Positions 44,129 to 53,546 of a stretch of DNA of 64,000 nucleotides are shown here, one piece after another (the stretch's first letter is position 1; every line of letters begins with the position of its first letter). The stretch is taken from NCBI RefSeq assembly GCF_023101145.1, contig NZ_CP073714.1, forward strand, positions 3,782,001 to 3,846,000, given 5' to 3'. Below the pieces are notes generated by a model. The model did no database searches, was not told the DNA's origin, and saw only the letters and a program-made list of their open reading frames with translations. The position numbers and the translations under genes were made by a program. Source of the DNA: Paenibacillus pabuli (GTDB lineage: Bacteria; Bacillota; Bacilli; Paenibacillales; Paenibacillaceae).

Positions 44129-44447
44129 ACATGAGAAGGAGTGCCCTGGCCAACATAAACGATGTATTCAAATCTCTTCATATTTACTCACGTTACAGAC
44201 TATGAACAATGTTCATGGTCTGTTTTTTTGTGATGTCAGAATTACAGTCACAAACCCGCGCCAACACTGCAAATTCAAGGCATTGCAGATGATTGCATAG
44301 AGAATTTGTGTATCGATTTGGCTAAATGATCATTTGCCTCTGACGAAATCAACATGTCATTTCATCTTTTGCGAATATCGCTGCCATGCGCTCTCCCTTA
44401 CTCTGAGATAGAGTACAGACATTCCCAAAAGGTGGAGGATAAGGCCC
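44129..44447. other. 319-base intergenic region before the polysaccharide locus
   Basis: It contains the RDD gene terminator (44196-44229) and otherwise no recognised feature. Promoter elements for the following transporter operon must lie here but could not be identified. GGTGGAGGATAAGG just before 44448 is the ribosome site. Confidence 0.6.
44196..44229 (+). terminator. Rho-independent terminator
   Basis: CAGACTATGAACA pairs with TGTTCATGGTCTG (one G-T pair), followed by seven T, after the RDD gene. Confidence 0.9.
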
Positions 44448-46073
44448 ATGAAAAGAAAAGTGTTATCTACGAGTTTGATGATCCTGTTATTAGGTACAAC
44501 GATCCTGGGGTGTTCGTCCGGAGACAGTAAAACGGGCGATGCTGATAAAGGGACACCAAGCGGATCAACGGAAGCAACCACCTATCCGATTCAAACGGAT
44601 AAGACGCTTACGTACTGGGGTGAAATTAATGGAAACTTGATCGGGGTCAAAAATTCGCACAGCGAAATTCCATTCTTTCAAAAATGGCAGGAAAAAACCG
44701 GCGTGCCACTCAAATTCACGGCACCACCGACAGGTCAGGTCAGAGAATCCTTTAACGTGATGCTGGCATCCGGGGATTTGCCGGACATGTTGGAGTACAA
44801 TTTCATCGGAGATTTCCCCGGTGGACCGGAGAAAGCCATCAATGATGGTTATATCCTCAAGCTGAACGATCTGATTGACCAGTATGCTCCGAATCTGAAG
44901 AAATACCTGCAGGACAATCCGGACATCGACAAGATGGTCAAAACGGACAGTGGCAGCTACTATGTATTCCCGTTCATTCGGGGAGATGAGTATCTTCGTG
45001 TCTTCCAGGGACCCATCATTCGTAAGGATTGGCTGGATGAGCTGGGACTGCCAGTTCCGGAAACGATTGATGAGTGGACAACAACCCTGAGAGCTTTTAA
45101 AGAGAAAAAAGGCGCTGCCGCTCCATTCTCTGTTGTAAGTAAGCCACGATTCTTTAACGATTCCGGTAATGGTGCTTTCCTTGGCGCCTTCGGTGTAAAC
45201 CGCGGATTCTATCAGGAAGACGGACAGATCAAATTTGGTCCTGCGGAAGAAGGCTTCAAAGAATACTTGACGTTATTCCAGGAATGGTACAAAGAAGGTT
45301 TGATTGATAAAAACATCTCGACAGCGGATACCAAATCCGTTGACGGCAACCTCGCTTCGGGTGCTACTGGCGCAAGTGTAGGTAACGCCGGCGGAGGTAT
45401 TGGCAAATGGCAGCCGCTTGTAGAGGCCAATGATCCGGATGCCGTCCTGGTCGCTGCACCATATCCGGTGCTTAACAAAGGTGATATTCCGAAATTCGGC
45501 CAGCTTAATCAGGGCTATGCCTCGGAAGGCACGGTTGCCATCACGACGGCAGCCAAGGACCCGGAACTTGCCGTTCGCATGCTGGATTACGGCTACAGTG
45601 AGGAAGGGCATATGTTCTTCAACTTCGGTGAAGAAGGTGTCAGCTATAACATGGAAGGCGATTATCCGAAATTCACGGACTTGTTGCTGAAGAATCCGGA
45701 TAAACTTGCTCCTGCACAAGCGATTTCACTATATGCCCGCAGCAGCTATAACGGTCCATTCGTTCAAGATAAACGTTATGCCGAGCAGTTCTTTGCTTTG
45801 CAGACCCAGCGCGATGCAATTGATATATGGAAGAATACACAGGCCGCAAAATATAATCTGCCTTCAATCACACCTACACCTGAAGAGAGCTCCGAATACG
45901 CGACCATCATGAATGATATCAATACGCTCGTCGATGAGATGACCATCAAGATCATTCTGGGCAACGAATCGGTGGATCAATTCGAGAGCTATGTCGCGAA
46001 AATGAAATCGTTACATCTGGATCGGGCAATTGAAATCCAAACAGCAGCGCTCGAACGCTACAACAACCGGTAA
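44448..46073 (+). CDS. Oligosaccharide ABC importer, solute-binding lipoprotein (LplA-like)
   Basis: This 541-residue protein starts with a lipoprotein signal (LMILLLGTTILGCSSGD, Cys in the ILGC lipobox) and belongs to the large type 1 solute-binding family. It contains TYWGEINGN, EKTGVPLKFTAPP, SGDLPDMLEYN, GPIIRKDWLDELGLPVPETIDEW and YGYSEEGHMFFNFGEEG segments typical of LplA/YtcQ proteins, which carry complex uronic-acid-containing oligosaccharides. A GC hairpin (46083-46102) separates it from two permease genes. A paralogue is encoded at 51702. The ribosome site GGAGG is well placed. The substrate is probably a glucuronate-containing oligosaccharide, given the GH88 gene downstream. Confidence 0.9.
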   Translation: MKRKVLSTSLMILLLGTTILGCSSGDSKTGDADKGTPSGSTEATTYPIQTDKTLTYWGEINGNLIGVKNSHSEIPFFQKWQEKTGVPLKFTAPPTGQVRESFNVMLASGDLPDMLEYNFIGDFPGGPEKAINDGYILKLNDLIDQYAPNLKKYLQDNPDIDKMVKTDSGSYYVFPFIRGDEYLRVFQGPIIRKDWLDELGLPVPETIDEWTTTLRAFKEKKGAAAPFSVVSKPRFFNDSGNGAFLGAFGVNRGFYQEDGQIKFGPAEEGFKEYLTLFQEWYKEGLIDKNISTADTKSVDGNLASGATGASVGNAGGGIGKWQPLVEANDPDAVLVAAPYPVLNKGDIPKFGQLNQGYASEGTVAITTAAKDPELAVRMLDYGYSEEGHMFFNFGEEGVSYNMEGDYPKFTDLLLKNPDKLAPAQAISLYARSSYNGPFVQDKRYAEQFFALQTQRDAIDIWKNTQAAKYNLPSITPTPEESSEYATIMNDINTLVDEMTIKIILGNESVDQFESYVAKMKSLHLDRAIEIQTAALERYNNR

Positions 46074-46082
46074 TTGTAAAAG

Positions 46083-46102
46083 GGGAGGGCTCTGGCCCTC
46101 CC
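46083..46102 (+). repeat. GC-rich hairpin between binding-protein and permease genes
   Basis: GGGAGGGC and GCCCTCCC pair perfectly around TCTG. No T tract follows. Such hairpins commonly raise the binding-protein transcript relative to the permeases by 3' stabilisation or partial termination. Confidence 0.7.
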
Positions 46103-46129
46103 GATTGAAAAGAGGTGAAAAGGTACATC

Positions 46130-47053
46130 ATGAGCAATCGTCAATCCTTTAGAAGCCGGTTCGTGCGGGACTTCATGATGAATAAGTATTTATACATCAT
46201 GATGATTCCTGTGATTGGATATTATTTAATATTTCATTACGGTCCGATGTACGGCGCAATTATTGCCTTTAAAGATTATTCTCCGATGAAGGGCATTTTG
46301 GGGAGTGATTGGGTTGGGCTGAAGCACTTTGAAGAGTTTTTCAACAGTTATTATTTCTTGCGTGTTCTGAAGAACACCCTTCTTATCAGTTTATATACGC
46401 TGCTCTTTGAATTTCCTGCACCGATTATTCTGGCGCTGCTCATCAATGAAGTTCGCAAGCGTACGTTCAAGCGGGTCGTTCAGACGATAACGTATATGCC
46501 TTATTTCATCTCTCTCGTCGTCATATGTGGTATTATTACGGACTTCACAAACGCGGATGGTTTAATCAACCGCCTGATCATGATGCTTGGATATGACGGT
46601 CAGGCGATGCTGCAGAAGCCCGAGCTGTTCCGTCCAATCTATGTCCTGTCTGAAATATGGCAGCGAATCGGTTGGGAATCCATTATCTATATTGCTGCGT
46701 TGATGAGCATCGACCTGGAGCAGTATGAAGCGGCGAAGATCGACGGAGCGAGCCGTCTCAAGCAAATGTTCCACATTACACTGCCCGGATTGCTGCCCAT
46801 TATTACGATCATGTTCATTCTCCGGATGGGTAATATGCTGAATGTTGGGTTTGAGAAAATCATTCTCCTTTATAATCCAGTGACCTATGAAACAGCTGAC
46901 GTCATTTCCTCCTTCGTATATCGAAAGGGATTGCTGGAGTTCGGATGGAGTTTCAGCTCGGCAGTCGGCCTATTCAACTCGGTGATCAATCTCGTTCTTC
47001 TGATTTCGGCGAACTATATCAGCCGCAGAGTGAGTCAAAACAGCTTATGGTGA
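46130..47053 (+). CDS. Oligosaccharide ABC importer, permease 1 (LplB-like)
   Basis: This 307-residue protein has six membrane helices and the inner-membrane EAA loop EQYEAAKIDGASRLKQMFHITLPG that docks the ATPase. The N-terminal motif YLIFHYGPMYGAIIAFKDY is typical of LplB/YtcP-type permeases. The ATG at 46130 was chosen with AAAAGG six bases upstream; a GTG at 46115 sits within an AGAGGTGA sequence and is less likely. It ends 11 bases before the second permease gene. No ATPase gene is in the locus, as usual for MsmX-dependent importers. Confidence 0.9.
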   Translation: MSNRQSFRSRFVRDFMMNKYLYIMMIPVIGYYLIFHYGPMYGAIIAFKDYSPMKGILGSDWVGLKHFEEFFNSYYFLRVLKNTLLISLYTLLFEFPAPIILALLINEVRKRTFKRVVQTITYMPYFISLVVICGIITDFTNADGLINRLIMMLGYDGQAMLQKPELFRPIYVLSEIWQRIGWESIIYIAALMSIDLEQYEAAKIDGASRLKQMFHITLPGLLPIITIMFILRMGNMLNVGFEKIILLYNPVTYETADVISSFVYRKGLLEFGWSFSSAVGLFNSVINLVLLISANYISRRVSQNSLW

Positions 47054-47063
47054 GGTGGGAACT

Positions 47064-47945
47064 TTGATTAAGGAAAGCGGTTGGTTTGACCGGATCTTTA
47101 CAATCTTCAATTATACATTTCTAATCCTGCTTGTCATTGTCACATTGTATCCGCTGCTCTACGTGTTATTTGCGTCCTTAAGTGATTCGGCGCAGCTGTT
47201 AGCAAACAAAGGTCTCCTGTGGAAGCCGGTCGGCTTTAGTCTGGAAGCATACAAGAGCGTACTTGCCAATCCAGGTATAGCCACAGGTTTCCGCAATACA
47301 TTGTTTATTCTTGTGTTTGGCGTTATCGTCAACCTGTTCATGACTGCGCTTGGTGCATATGTGCTATCCCGTAAAAACGTGATGTGGAACAAGGTGTTCA
47401 TGTTCTTTATCGTGTTCACGATGTTCTTTGGCGGCGGGTTAATTCCGCTGTATCTGGTTGTCAAAGGCGTTGGCCTGTTAGACACACTGTGGTCGACCAT
47501 TCTGCCTTTTGCCATCAGCACGTTTAACCTGATCATCATGCGAACGTCATTTATGGGCATTCCGGACAGCCTGGAGGAATCGGCCAAGATTGATGGAGCG
47601 AATCACTTCACCATTTTGTTCCGCATCATTATCCCGTTGTCCATGCCAGTCATTGCCGTGATGATTCTGTATTACGCGGTAGATAAATGGAACGGATGGT
47701 TCTATGCATCAGTGTTTATCAAAAGCCGAGAGCTGTTCCCGCTGCAATTGGTGCTGCGTGAGATTCTGATTGCCAATTCCACGGAGAGCATGTCAGCTGG
47801 TGCATCGGCCGGGGATCGCTTCCAGATCGGGGAAACCATCAAGTATGCAACGATTATGGTAGCGACGATACCAATCCTGTGCATCTATCCGTTTTTGCAG
47901 CGCTTTTTCGTAAAAGGTGTCATGGTTGGTTCATTGAAAGGTTAA
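47064..47945 (+). CDS. Oligosaccharide ABC importer, permease 2 (LplC-like)
   Basis: This 293-residue protein has six membrane helices and the EAA loop EESAKIDGANHFTILFRIIIPL. The start MIKESGWFDRIFTIFNYTFL is typical of LplC-like permeases and supports a TTG at 47064, which follows GAGGTGG by about five bases; GTG at 47055 is an alternative. It pairs with permease 1 to form the channel. The GH88 gene follows 39 bases downstream, so they are probably co-transcribed. Confidence 0.9.
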   Translation: MIKESGWFDRIFTIFNYTFLILLVIVTLYPLLYVLFASLSDSAQLLANKGLLWKPVGFSLEAYKSVLANPGIATGFRNTLFILVFGVIVNLFMTALGAYVLSRKNVMWNKVFMFFIVFTMFFGGGLIPLYLVVKGVGLLDTLWSTILPFAISTFNLIIMRTSFMGIPDSLEESAKIDGANHFTILFRIIIPLSMPVIAVMILYYAVDKWNGWFYASVFIKSRELFPLQLVLREILIANSTESMSAGASAGDRFQIGETIKYATIMVATIPILCIYPFLQRFFVKGVMVGSLKG

Positions 47946-47984
47946 ATCTGAGAATTGAAGAACGGTGAGGAGGTATGACGTTAC

Positions 47985-49106
47985 ATGAGCGTATTAAATG
48001 AAGTGAACAAGGACGTGTGGGATCAGATCAAAAGCAAAGCCGATCAGATGCTTGCAGCCATAGGTGAAAAGTCTCCGCATGTTGCTGGAGCCAATGGCAT
48101 CTATGACGACATGAGAATCGATTGGTGGACCTCGGGATTCTGGCCGGGCATGTTATGGATTGTGTACGATATGACGGGTGATGAGAAATATAAAGAGGCT
48201 GCATGGAATTGGGATGAGCGGCTATCGAAACGTTTTCTCGAAAACAACTACTTTGATCACGACGTGGGATTTCATTTCCTGCCCACGGCTGTGATCAAAT
48301 ACAAGCTCACCGGAGATGCTGATGCGGCTAGACGTGCCTTATTTGCCGCCAACTTCCTGGCTGGGCGCTTCAATATCAAAGGCAGCTTCATTCGGGCTTG
48401 GAATGGAGATATGCTGGGCTGGTCGATCATCGATACCATGATGAACCTGTCCTTACTGTTCTGGGCATCTGAGGAGAGTGGAGACCCGCGTTTCAGCCAT
48501 ATCGCCAAAGCGCATGCGGATATGGTCATGAAGCAATTTGTCAGGGAAGATGGCTCGGTGCATCATATCATTCGTTTTGATTCCGAGACAGGTGAACGTG
48601 TAGAAGCGATAGGGGGTCAGGGAGCTGCGCCGGATTCGGCATGGAGTCGTGGAGCTGCTTGGGCTTTATATGGACTAACGAATACGTATCGTTATACAGA
48701 GGACACGTCATACCTTGATGCTGCAAAGCGCGTGGCAAACTTCTTCATTTCAAGCTTGCCTGAGGATAGCGTTCCGCATTGGGATTTCCGTGCTGAGCCG
48801 GAAGAAGGAGAAGAGATTCCACGGGACAGCTCTTCTGGTGCCATTGCTGCTTCCGGATTGCTCGAGCTTGCAGATGTACTTCCTGATCCAGAGGGCAGAC
48901 TCTATGCTGCTGTTGCCAAACGTATCCTGAGTTCCCTGCGGGATCATTATGGAACTTGGGATCTTCCTGAGCACGAAGGTATGCTACTGGAGGGAACCGG
49001 TCACAAACCGGCAGGTCAGAACGTAAACGTCTCACTCATTTACGGTGACTATTTCTACGTCGAGGCGAGTGCCAAATTAAACGGATGGAAGCATCGCATT
49101 TTTTAA
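47985..49106 (+). CDS. GH88 unsaturated glucuronyl hydrolase
   Basis: This 373-residue cytoplasmic (alpha/alpha)6-barrel enzyme matches GH88, with RIDWWTSGFWPGMLW, YFDHDVGFHF (D93), SIIDTMMNL (D150, general acid/base in the family) and SAWSRGAAWALYGL. GH88 enzymes hydrate the double bond of 4,5-unsaturated glucuronic acid left by polysaccharide lyases and so release it from the oligosaccharide. There is no signal peptide, so it acts on sugars brought in by the adjacent importer, whose oligomers would be produced by the secreted lyase-like protein encoded at 53547. A GAGGAGG site precedes the ATG. Confidence 0.92.
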   Translation: MSVLNEVNKDVWDQIKSKADQMLAAIGEKSPHVAGANGIYDDMRIDWWTSGFWPGMLWIVYDMTGDEKYKEAAWNWDERLSKRFLENNYFDHDVGFHFLPTAVIKYKLTGDADAARRALFAANFLAGRFNIKGSFIRAWNGDMLGWSIIDTMMNLSLLFWASEESGDPRFSHIAKAHADMVMKQFVREDGSVHHIIRFDSETGERVEAIGGQGAAPDSAWSRGAAWALYGLTNTYRYTEDTSYLDAAKRVANFFISSLPEDSVPHWDFRAEPEEGEEIPRDSSSGAIAASGLLELADVLPDPEGRLYAAVAKRILSSLRDHYGTWDLPEHEGMLLEGTGHKPAGQNVNVSLIYGDYFYVEASAKLNGWKHRIF

Positions 49107-49152
49107 AAATGTTCTAAAAACACTTAAAAACATTCTCATTTTGATACCGAAT

Positions 49153-49182
49153 GCCCGATAGATGAAAGTAGTCTATTCGGGC
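49153..49182 (+). terminator. Weak hairpin after the GH88 gene
   Basis: GCCCGA-TAGA pairs with TCTA-TTCGGGC. Only a short T-rich tail (TATTTG) follows, so termination may be partial. Confidence 0.5.
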
Positions 49183-49336
49183 TATTTGTGCTTGATTTGA
49201 CGGGGAAAATCGATGCTTGCTTCCCTTTTTGTCAATTGAATTGAACTTTTTATCTATATCCCAATCTCGCTCTTGCCGTTATAATAAATTCCTGATCCAA
49301 ACATCGATAATCTACGAAGAGTTGGGTGATGAGTTG

Positions 49337-51682
49337 TTGCTAAACATTCGATATTTGTGGCAAAAACGAGAAAGCATAATTGTGACCTGGCTTGTCTCTT
49401 ACAGTGCTGTTTTGATTGTGCCGATTCTGATCAGTTTGGTTATTTACATGCAAGCAAATGAGACATTGAAGAGTGAAATACATCGGGCCAACGATTCTTT
49501 ATTGAAGCAGATGCGATATACGATCGATACACAAGTTGATCTAATGAAGCGGTTAAACATGGAGATGACGTGGAGTCCGAATCTGCAAACATTGATGTAC
49601 TCCAATCAGCCTGCCAAAGAGGCGCCGTACACGGCTTACCAACTGGTGAAGGAGCTCCGTCTCTACAAAACTTCATACGCATCCATCGATGAATTCTACG
49701 TCGTGTGGAAAAAAGACCAATCCATTCTCCGTTCAGGCAATATCCGGGATATGCAAACGGCATTTCATACCCTACATAATACAGGTGCAATGTCTTTCGA
49801 AGCGTGGCGGGACCAGATCCTGGGTGCAGAGACGAATCAATTCGTCATTCTGCCGCATCAGAATGCAGCTCCGGCGCAGTCTTCCATTGCGTACATTACA
49901 CGTTTGCCTGATGATTTGAATGGTCAGGAGACCGGTACGGTAGTGGTCATGGCGGATACACGAAGATTCCAGGAAGCAATTGAGAGCATTTCGGGTTTTA
50001 GTGATGCCACGCTGCTAATTCTGAACCAGAATAACGAGATTCTGATGAGCAATCGTCCCGGATCGGAGGAATTAAAGCCATTCATGGATGGCAATCAGGT
50101 TCAGTTGGATAACGCGAAGGTAGGCAAGTCAGAGATGTTTTACATGGACTCCGCGGTATCCGATCTGAAGTACGCATTGATTATTCCCAGCAGTCTGTAT
50201 TGGGAAAAGGCAGTTTATGTCCGTAATTTTACGTATATCAGCATCGTAGTGAGTCTCATAAGTGCGGGTGTATTGACCTGGTTCTTCATGCGCCGGAATT
50301 ACTCCCCAATCCAACAGCTCGTGGAATCACTAAAAGATAAAAATAGTCAGAATGAACCTGCTGATCGGAATGAACTTCGGTTTATTCAGAAGGTCATCAT
50401 GAACACACGTTCAGAGAAGAATGAGATTGCCCAGCAGTTGCAGAAACATCAGCAGGTGCTGCGCTCCAATATGATTAATCGGCTTCTGAAAGGCAAACAG
50501 GATACGCTTGTGCCTTATGAAGATGCATTCCGTTCCTTCCATATGCCGCTGTATTCAAATGAATTTGCTGTGATCCTATTCGTAATCGAAAATGAAGAAA
50601 ATCTCTATGGAAAGCTGCCAGGGATTGATATCAACGAACGAAACAAATTGATCCATCTTATCATTTCCAATGTGGTTGAAGAACTGGCTTCAGAGCGTCA
50701 GCACGTCGGATATGTAGCGGAAGTTGATGATATGATGGTTTGCCTTGTAAATATGAAAGCGGATTCTTCGGATTGGAACCAGGATCTTCATCACATCGCG
50801 GCAGAAGCGCAGCGCTTCCTGGAGCGCTATGATATGGAACTGACGATCTCCATCAGTGGCCGCCATACGTCGTGGATTGGTATCGCCGAAGCGTACCAGG
50901 AAGCTGTGGACGCGATGGAATACAAAATGGTGCTTGGCAAGAAAGGCATTATTACCTATGGGGATGTCCGCAGCGATGCGATGGCAGATGACCCGTTTGG
51001 CTACTACTATCCGCTTCAGGTGGAACAGCAGCTTCTTAATTTCATCAAAGCGGGAGATACCGACCAAGCCAGCGCTTATATGAACGAGATTACAGAGCGA
51101 AATTTTGATAAACCGATTATGTCGCTCACACTTGCCCGTTGCCTGATTTTCAACCTGGTAGGTACAATGATCAAGGCCATTAATGATCTGGGGGACAGGG
51201 ATAACCATACGCTAACCCAATACCCGCATCGGATTGAGGATATTATTGCCGGGGATACCATCCAGGAGATGCAGGAGGCTTTGCAGAACTTGCTTGAGGA
51301 GGTATGTTCCTATGCCGCTGACAAGCGCGCAACGAATGTATCACAAGAACGTGAGGATTCCCTGCGGCATCTCAGTACTCAAGTCACACAGTATATTGAG
51401 AGTAACTATACAGACGTGAATTTGAACGTCAACGCCATTGGTGAGCATTTTGAGCTGAAGGGCAGTTATTTGTCCAAACTCTTCAAGAATCAGACTGGTG
51501 AGGGTCTGCTGGACTGCATTCATAAGTGCCGTATCCGACAGGCTAAAGAAATGATGGAGCATAAACAGGAATCCATTACCGAAATATCCCGATTGGTCGG
51601 GTATAACGATGCGGCAACCTTCATCCGGGTATTCAAGAAATACGAAGGCATTACGCCCGGTAAATATAAAGAAATCAGTTGA
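49337..51682 (+). CDS. Membrane-bound AraC-family regulator (YesS-like)
   Basis: This protein of about 781 residues has two membrane helices (VSYSAVLIVPILISLVIYM near the start, and YISIVVSLISAGVLTWFFM about 270 residues later) flanking an extracellular sensor. They are followed by a cytoplasmic coiled region and a C-terminal AraC DNA-binding domain (VNAIGEHFELKGSYLSKLFKNQTGEGLL, ITEISRLVGYNDAATFIRVFKKYEGITPGKYK, in part). YesS-type regulators sense extracellular oligosaccharides and switch on the neighbouring transporter and hydrolase genes. No ATG exists near the first helix. TTG at 49337 after GGGTGAT is the best candidate and TTG 49334 is possible. The true start is uncertain. A binding-lipoprotein gene follows 19 bases later. 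Confidence 0.85.
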   Translation: MLNIRYLWQKRESIIVTWLVSYSAVLIVPILISLVIYMQANETLKSEIHRANDSLLKQMRYTIDTQVDLMKRLNMEMTWSPNLQTLMYSNQPAKEAPYTAYQLVKELRLYKTSYASIDEFYVVWKKDQSILRSGNIRDMQTAFHTLHNTGAMSFEAWRDQILGAETNQFVILPHQNAAPAQSSIAYITRLPDDLNGQETGTVVVMADTRRFQEAIESISGFSDATLLILNQNNEILMSNRPGSEELKPFMDGNQVQLDNAKVGKSEMFYMDSAVSDLKYALIIPSSLYWEKAVYVRNFTYISIVVSLISAGVLTWFFMRRNYSPIQQLVESLKDKNSQNEPADRNELRFIQKVIMNTRSEKNEIAQQLQKHQQVLRSNMINRLLKGKQDTLVPYEDAFRSFHMPLYSNEFAVILFVIENEENLYGKLPGIDINERNKLIHLIISNVVEELASERQHVGYVAEVDDMMVCLVNMKADSSDWNQDLHHIAAEAQRFLERYDMELTISISGRHTSWIGIAEAYQEAVDAMEYKMVLGKKGIITYGDVRSDAMADDPFGYYYPLQVEQQLLNFIKAGDTDQASAYMNEITERNFDKPIMSLTLARCLIFNLVGTMIKAINDLGDRDNHTLTQYPHRIEDIIAGDTIQEMQEALQNLLEEVCSYAADKRATNVSQEREDSLRHLSTQVTQYIESNYTDVNLNVNAIGEHFELKGSYLSKLFKNQTGEGLLDCIHKCRIRQAKEMMEHKQESITEISRLVGYNDAATFIRVFKKYEGITPGKYKEIS

Positions 51683-51701
51683 TTTGAAAGGAGACCGGAA
51701 C

Positions 51702-53351
51702 ATGAACGTATTGAGGAAGTTGCCATCCATAACAAAAGTAACAGGATTCATCCTGCTGCTTGGCATGCTGACTGCTTGCGATCAGAACGGGACAGATTCG
51801 GATGCCAAGCTGGATGAACGTTCCGGCTCATCAGAGTACCAGACCGTCTCCATCGCTGCACCCAATGACGATGGAAGATTAACCTACTGGGCAGAATTGA
51901 ATGGTAATGCAGCAAGTATCAAGTCCAGCTTCAATGAGGTTCCTTTTTTTCAGGAATGGCAGAAGAGAACCGGAGTCAATCTCCAATTCATCCGGCCTCC
52001 CGCCAATCAGGCCAAAGAAGCGATTAATGTGCTGCTAACGTCCGGAGAGCTGCCGGATATGATTGAATACGAGTGGAGCAATTACCCCGGTGGGCCGGAG
52101 AAAGCGATCAAAGATGGATACATTCTGCGATTAAACGATGTTATGGATCAATACGCACCTCATCTGAAGCAGTACCTGACTGAGCATCCGGACATTGATA
52201 TGCAGATTCGTACAGCCAGCGGAAGTTATTACGCGTTTCCTTTTATCCAGGGCGATGATAAGCTGCGAACCTATCAAGGGCCGATTATCCGAAAGGATTG
52301 GCTGGATGAGCTTGGACTTGATGTACCAACTACGATCGATGAATGGCATACGGTGCTTCAGGCTTTTAAGGACAAAAAGGGAGCTGATGCCCCGCTTACT
52401 TTCCTTGGTGTTCCGAATCCGTTGTTTGGTATCGAAGGTGGCGGTTTTATTGGCGCTTTTGGCATTAAAAAGGGGTTCTTCGTGGAAGACGGCCAAATTA
52501 AGTTTGGGGCACAAGAGCCTGAATATAAGGCGTTTCTAGCCTTGTTTCGTGAATGGTATGCGGAAGGACTGATTGATAGGAATCTGGCTGCCGTCGATTC
52601 GGAGACTCAGGATACCAACGTGACAACAGGACGCAGCGGCGCGAGTATCTGGAATGCTGGAGCGGGTATTGGGACATGGTTACCCATTTTGCAGGAGACG
52701 GATCCCCAAGCACAACTTGTACCAGCGCCATATCCTGTGATGAACAAAGGAGATCGCCCGAAATTCGGTCAACTTGCTCCCGCTATCGGTTCTAGTGGAG
52801 TCGCCATATCCAGCAAGAGCCGTCATGTGGAAGAAGCAGCACGGATGCTCGATTACGGATATGGGCCTGAGGGGCATTTGCTGTTTAACTTTGGGATCGA
52901 AGGTGTCAGTTTTGAGATGAAAGACGGGTATCCGACGTATACCGAGACTATTTTGAAAAACCCTGATAAGTGGTCACCGGCACAAGCGCTTGCGATGTAC
53001 ACCAGAGCAAGTTATTTTGGTCCATTTGTGCAGGATACGCGCTATATGGAACAATATTATATTTTGCCGGAACAGAAAGAGGCGGTGAAGCTATGGTCCA
53101 ACACGGATGCTGTGCTCCACCAGGTACCGACACTTCCCAAAACCGAGAAAGAAAGCACCGAGATGTCAGTTATCATGCAGGAAGTGAACAAGGTTGTGGA
53201 TGAGATGTCGCTTAAAATCATTTTTGGCATGGAGCCGGTGGATGCTTTTGATACGTACGTCGAGCAAATCAAGTCATTACAGATTGATCGTGCGATTGAG
53301 ATTCAGCAGCAGGCTTTAGAACGGTATAATCGTGCCGTTCCCTCTAAATAA
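51702..53351 (+). CDS. Second solute-binding lipoprotein, paralogue of the 44448 gene
   Basis: This 549-residue lipoprotein (lipobox LTAC after FILLLGMLTAC) is clearly paralogous to the binding protein at 44448. They share GPIIRKDWLDELGL, YPGGPEKAI-DGYIL, QYAPHLKQYL and EEAARMLDYGYGPEGHLLFNFG with few gaps. The ATG at 51702 follows AAAGGAGA; the longer frame from 51609 overlaps the regulator gene. It has no permease genes of its own and directly follows the YesS-like regulator. It may share the permeases at 46130 and 47064, supply a different oligomer, or act as the sensor partner of the membrane regulator. Confidence 0.88.
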   Translation: MNVLRKLPSITKVTGFILLLGMLTACDQNGTDSDAKLDERSGSSEYQTVSIAAPNDDGRLTYWAELNGNAASIKSSFNEVPFFQEWQKRTGVNLQFIRPPANQAKEAINVLLTSGELPDMIEYEWSNYPGGPEKAIKDGYILRLNDVMDQYAPHLKQYLTEHPDIDMQIRTASGSYYAFPFIQGDDKLRTYQGPIIRKDWLDELGLDVPTTIDEWHTVLQAFKDKKGADAPLTFLGVPNPLFGIEGGGFIGAFGIKKGFFVEDGQIKFGAQEPEYKAFLALFREWYAEGLIDRNLAAVDSETQDTNVTTGRSGASIWNAGAGIGTWLPILQETDPQAQLVPAPYPVMNKGDRPKFGQLAPAIGSSGVAISSKSRHVEEAARMLDYGYGPEGHLLFNFGIEGVSFEMKDGYPTYTETILKNPDKWSPAQALAMYTRASYFGPFVQDTRYMEQYYILPEQKEAVKLWSNTDAVLHQVPTLPKTEKESTEMSVIMQEVNKVVDEMSLKIIFGMEPVDAFDTYVEQIKSLQIDRAIEIQQQALERYNRAVPSK

Positions 53352-53546
53352 ATCCTTATATTGTATAAAATGGACATTAGAGTGTCGTTTTTGTTCATGT
53401 AATTTCGTTCCCTCGTGCTCTAGAATTTGTTATGACATGCTGAGTTGGCATGCACATGACTCTTGCTTAAGCAGGATCGGAGGTGACTACAGGGTTTCTT
53501 GAAACCGCTCACATACTCTGAAATCCAAAAGGAGGAGAACGAAAGA

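Noticed and set aside
46083..46102. Hairpin after the first binding-protein gene as a full terminator
   Set aside because: It has a strong stem but no T tract, and the permease genes follow directly in the same operon.
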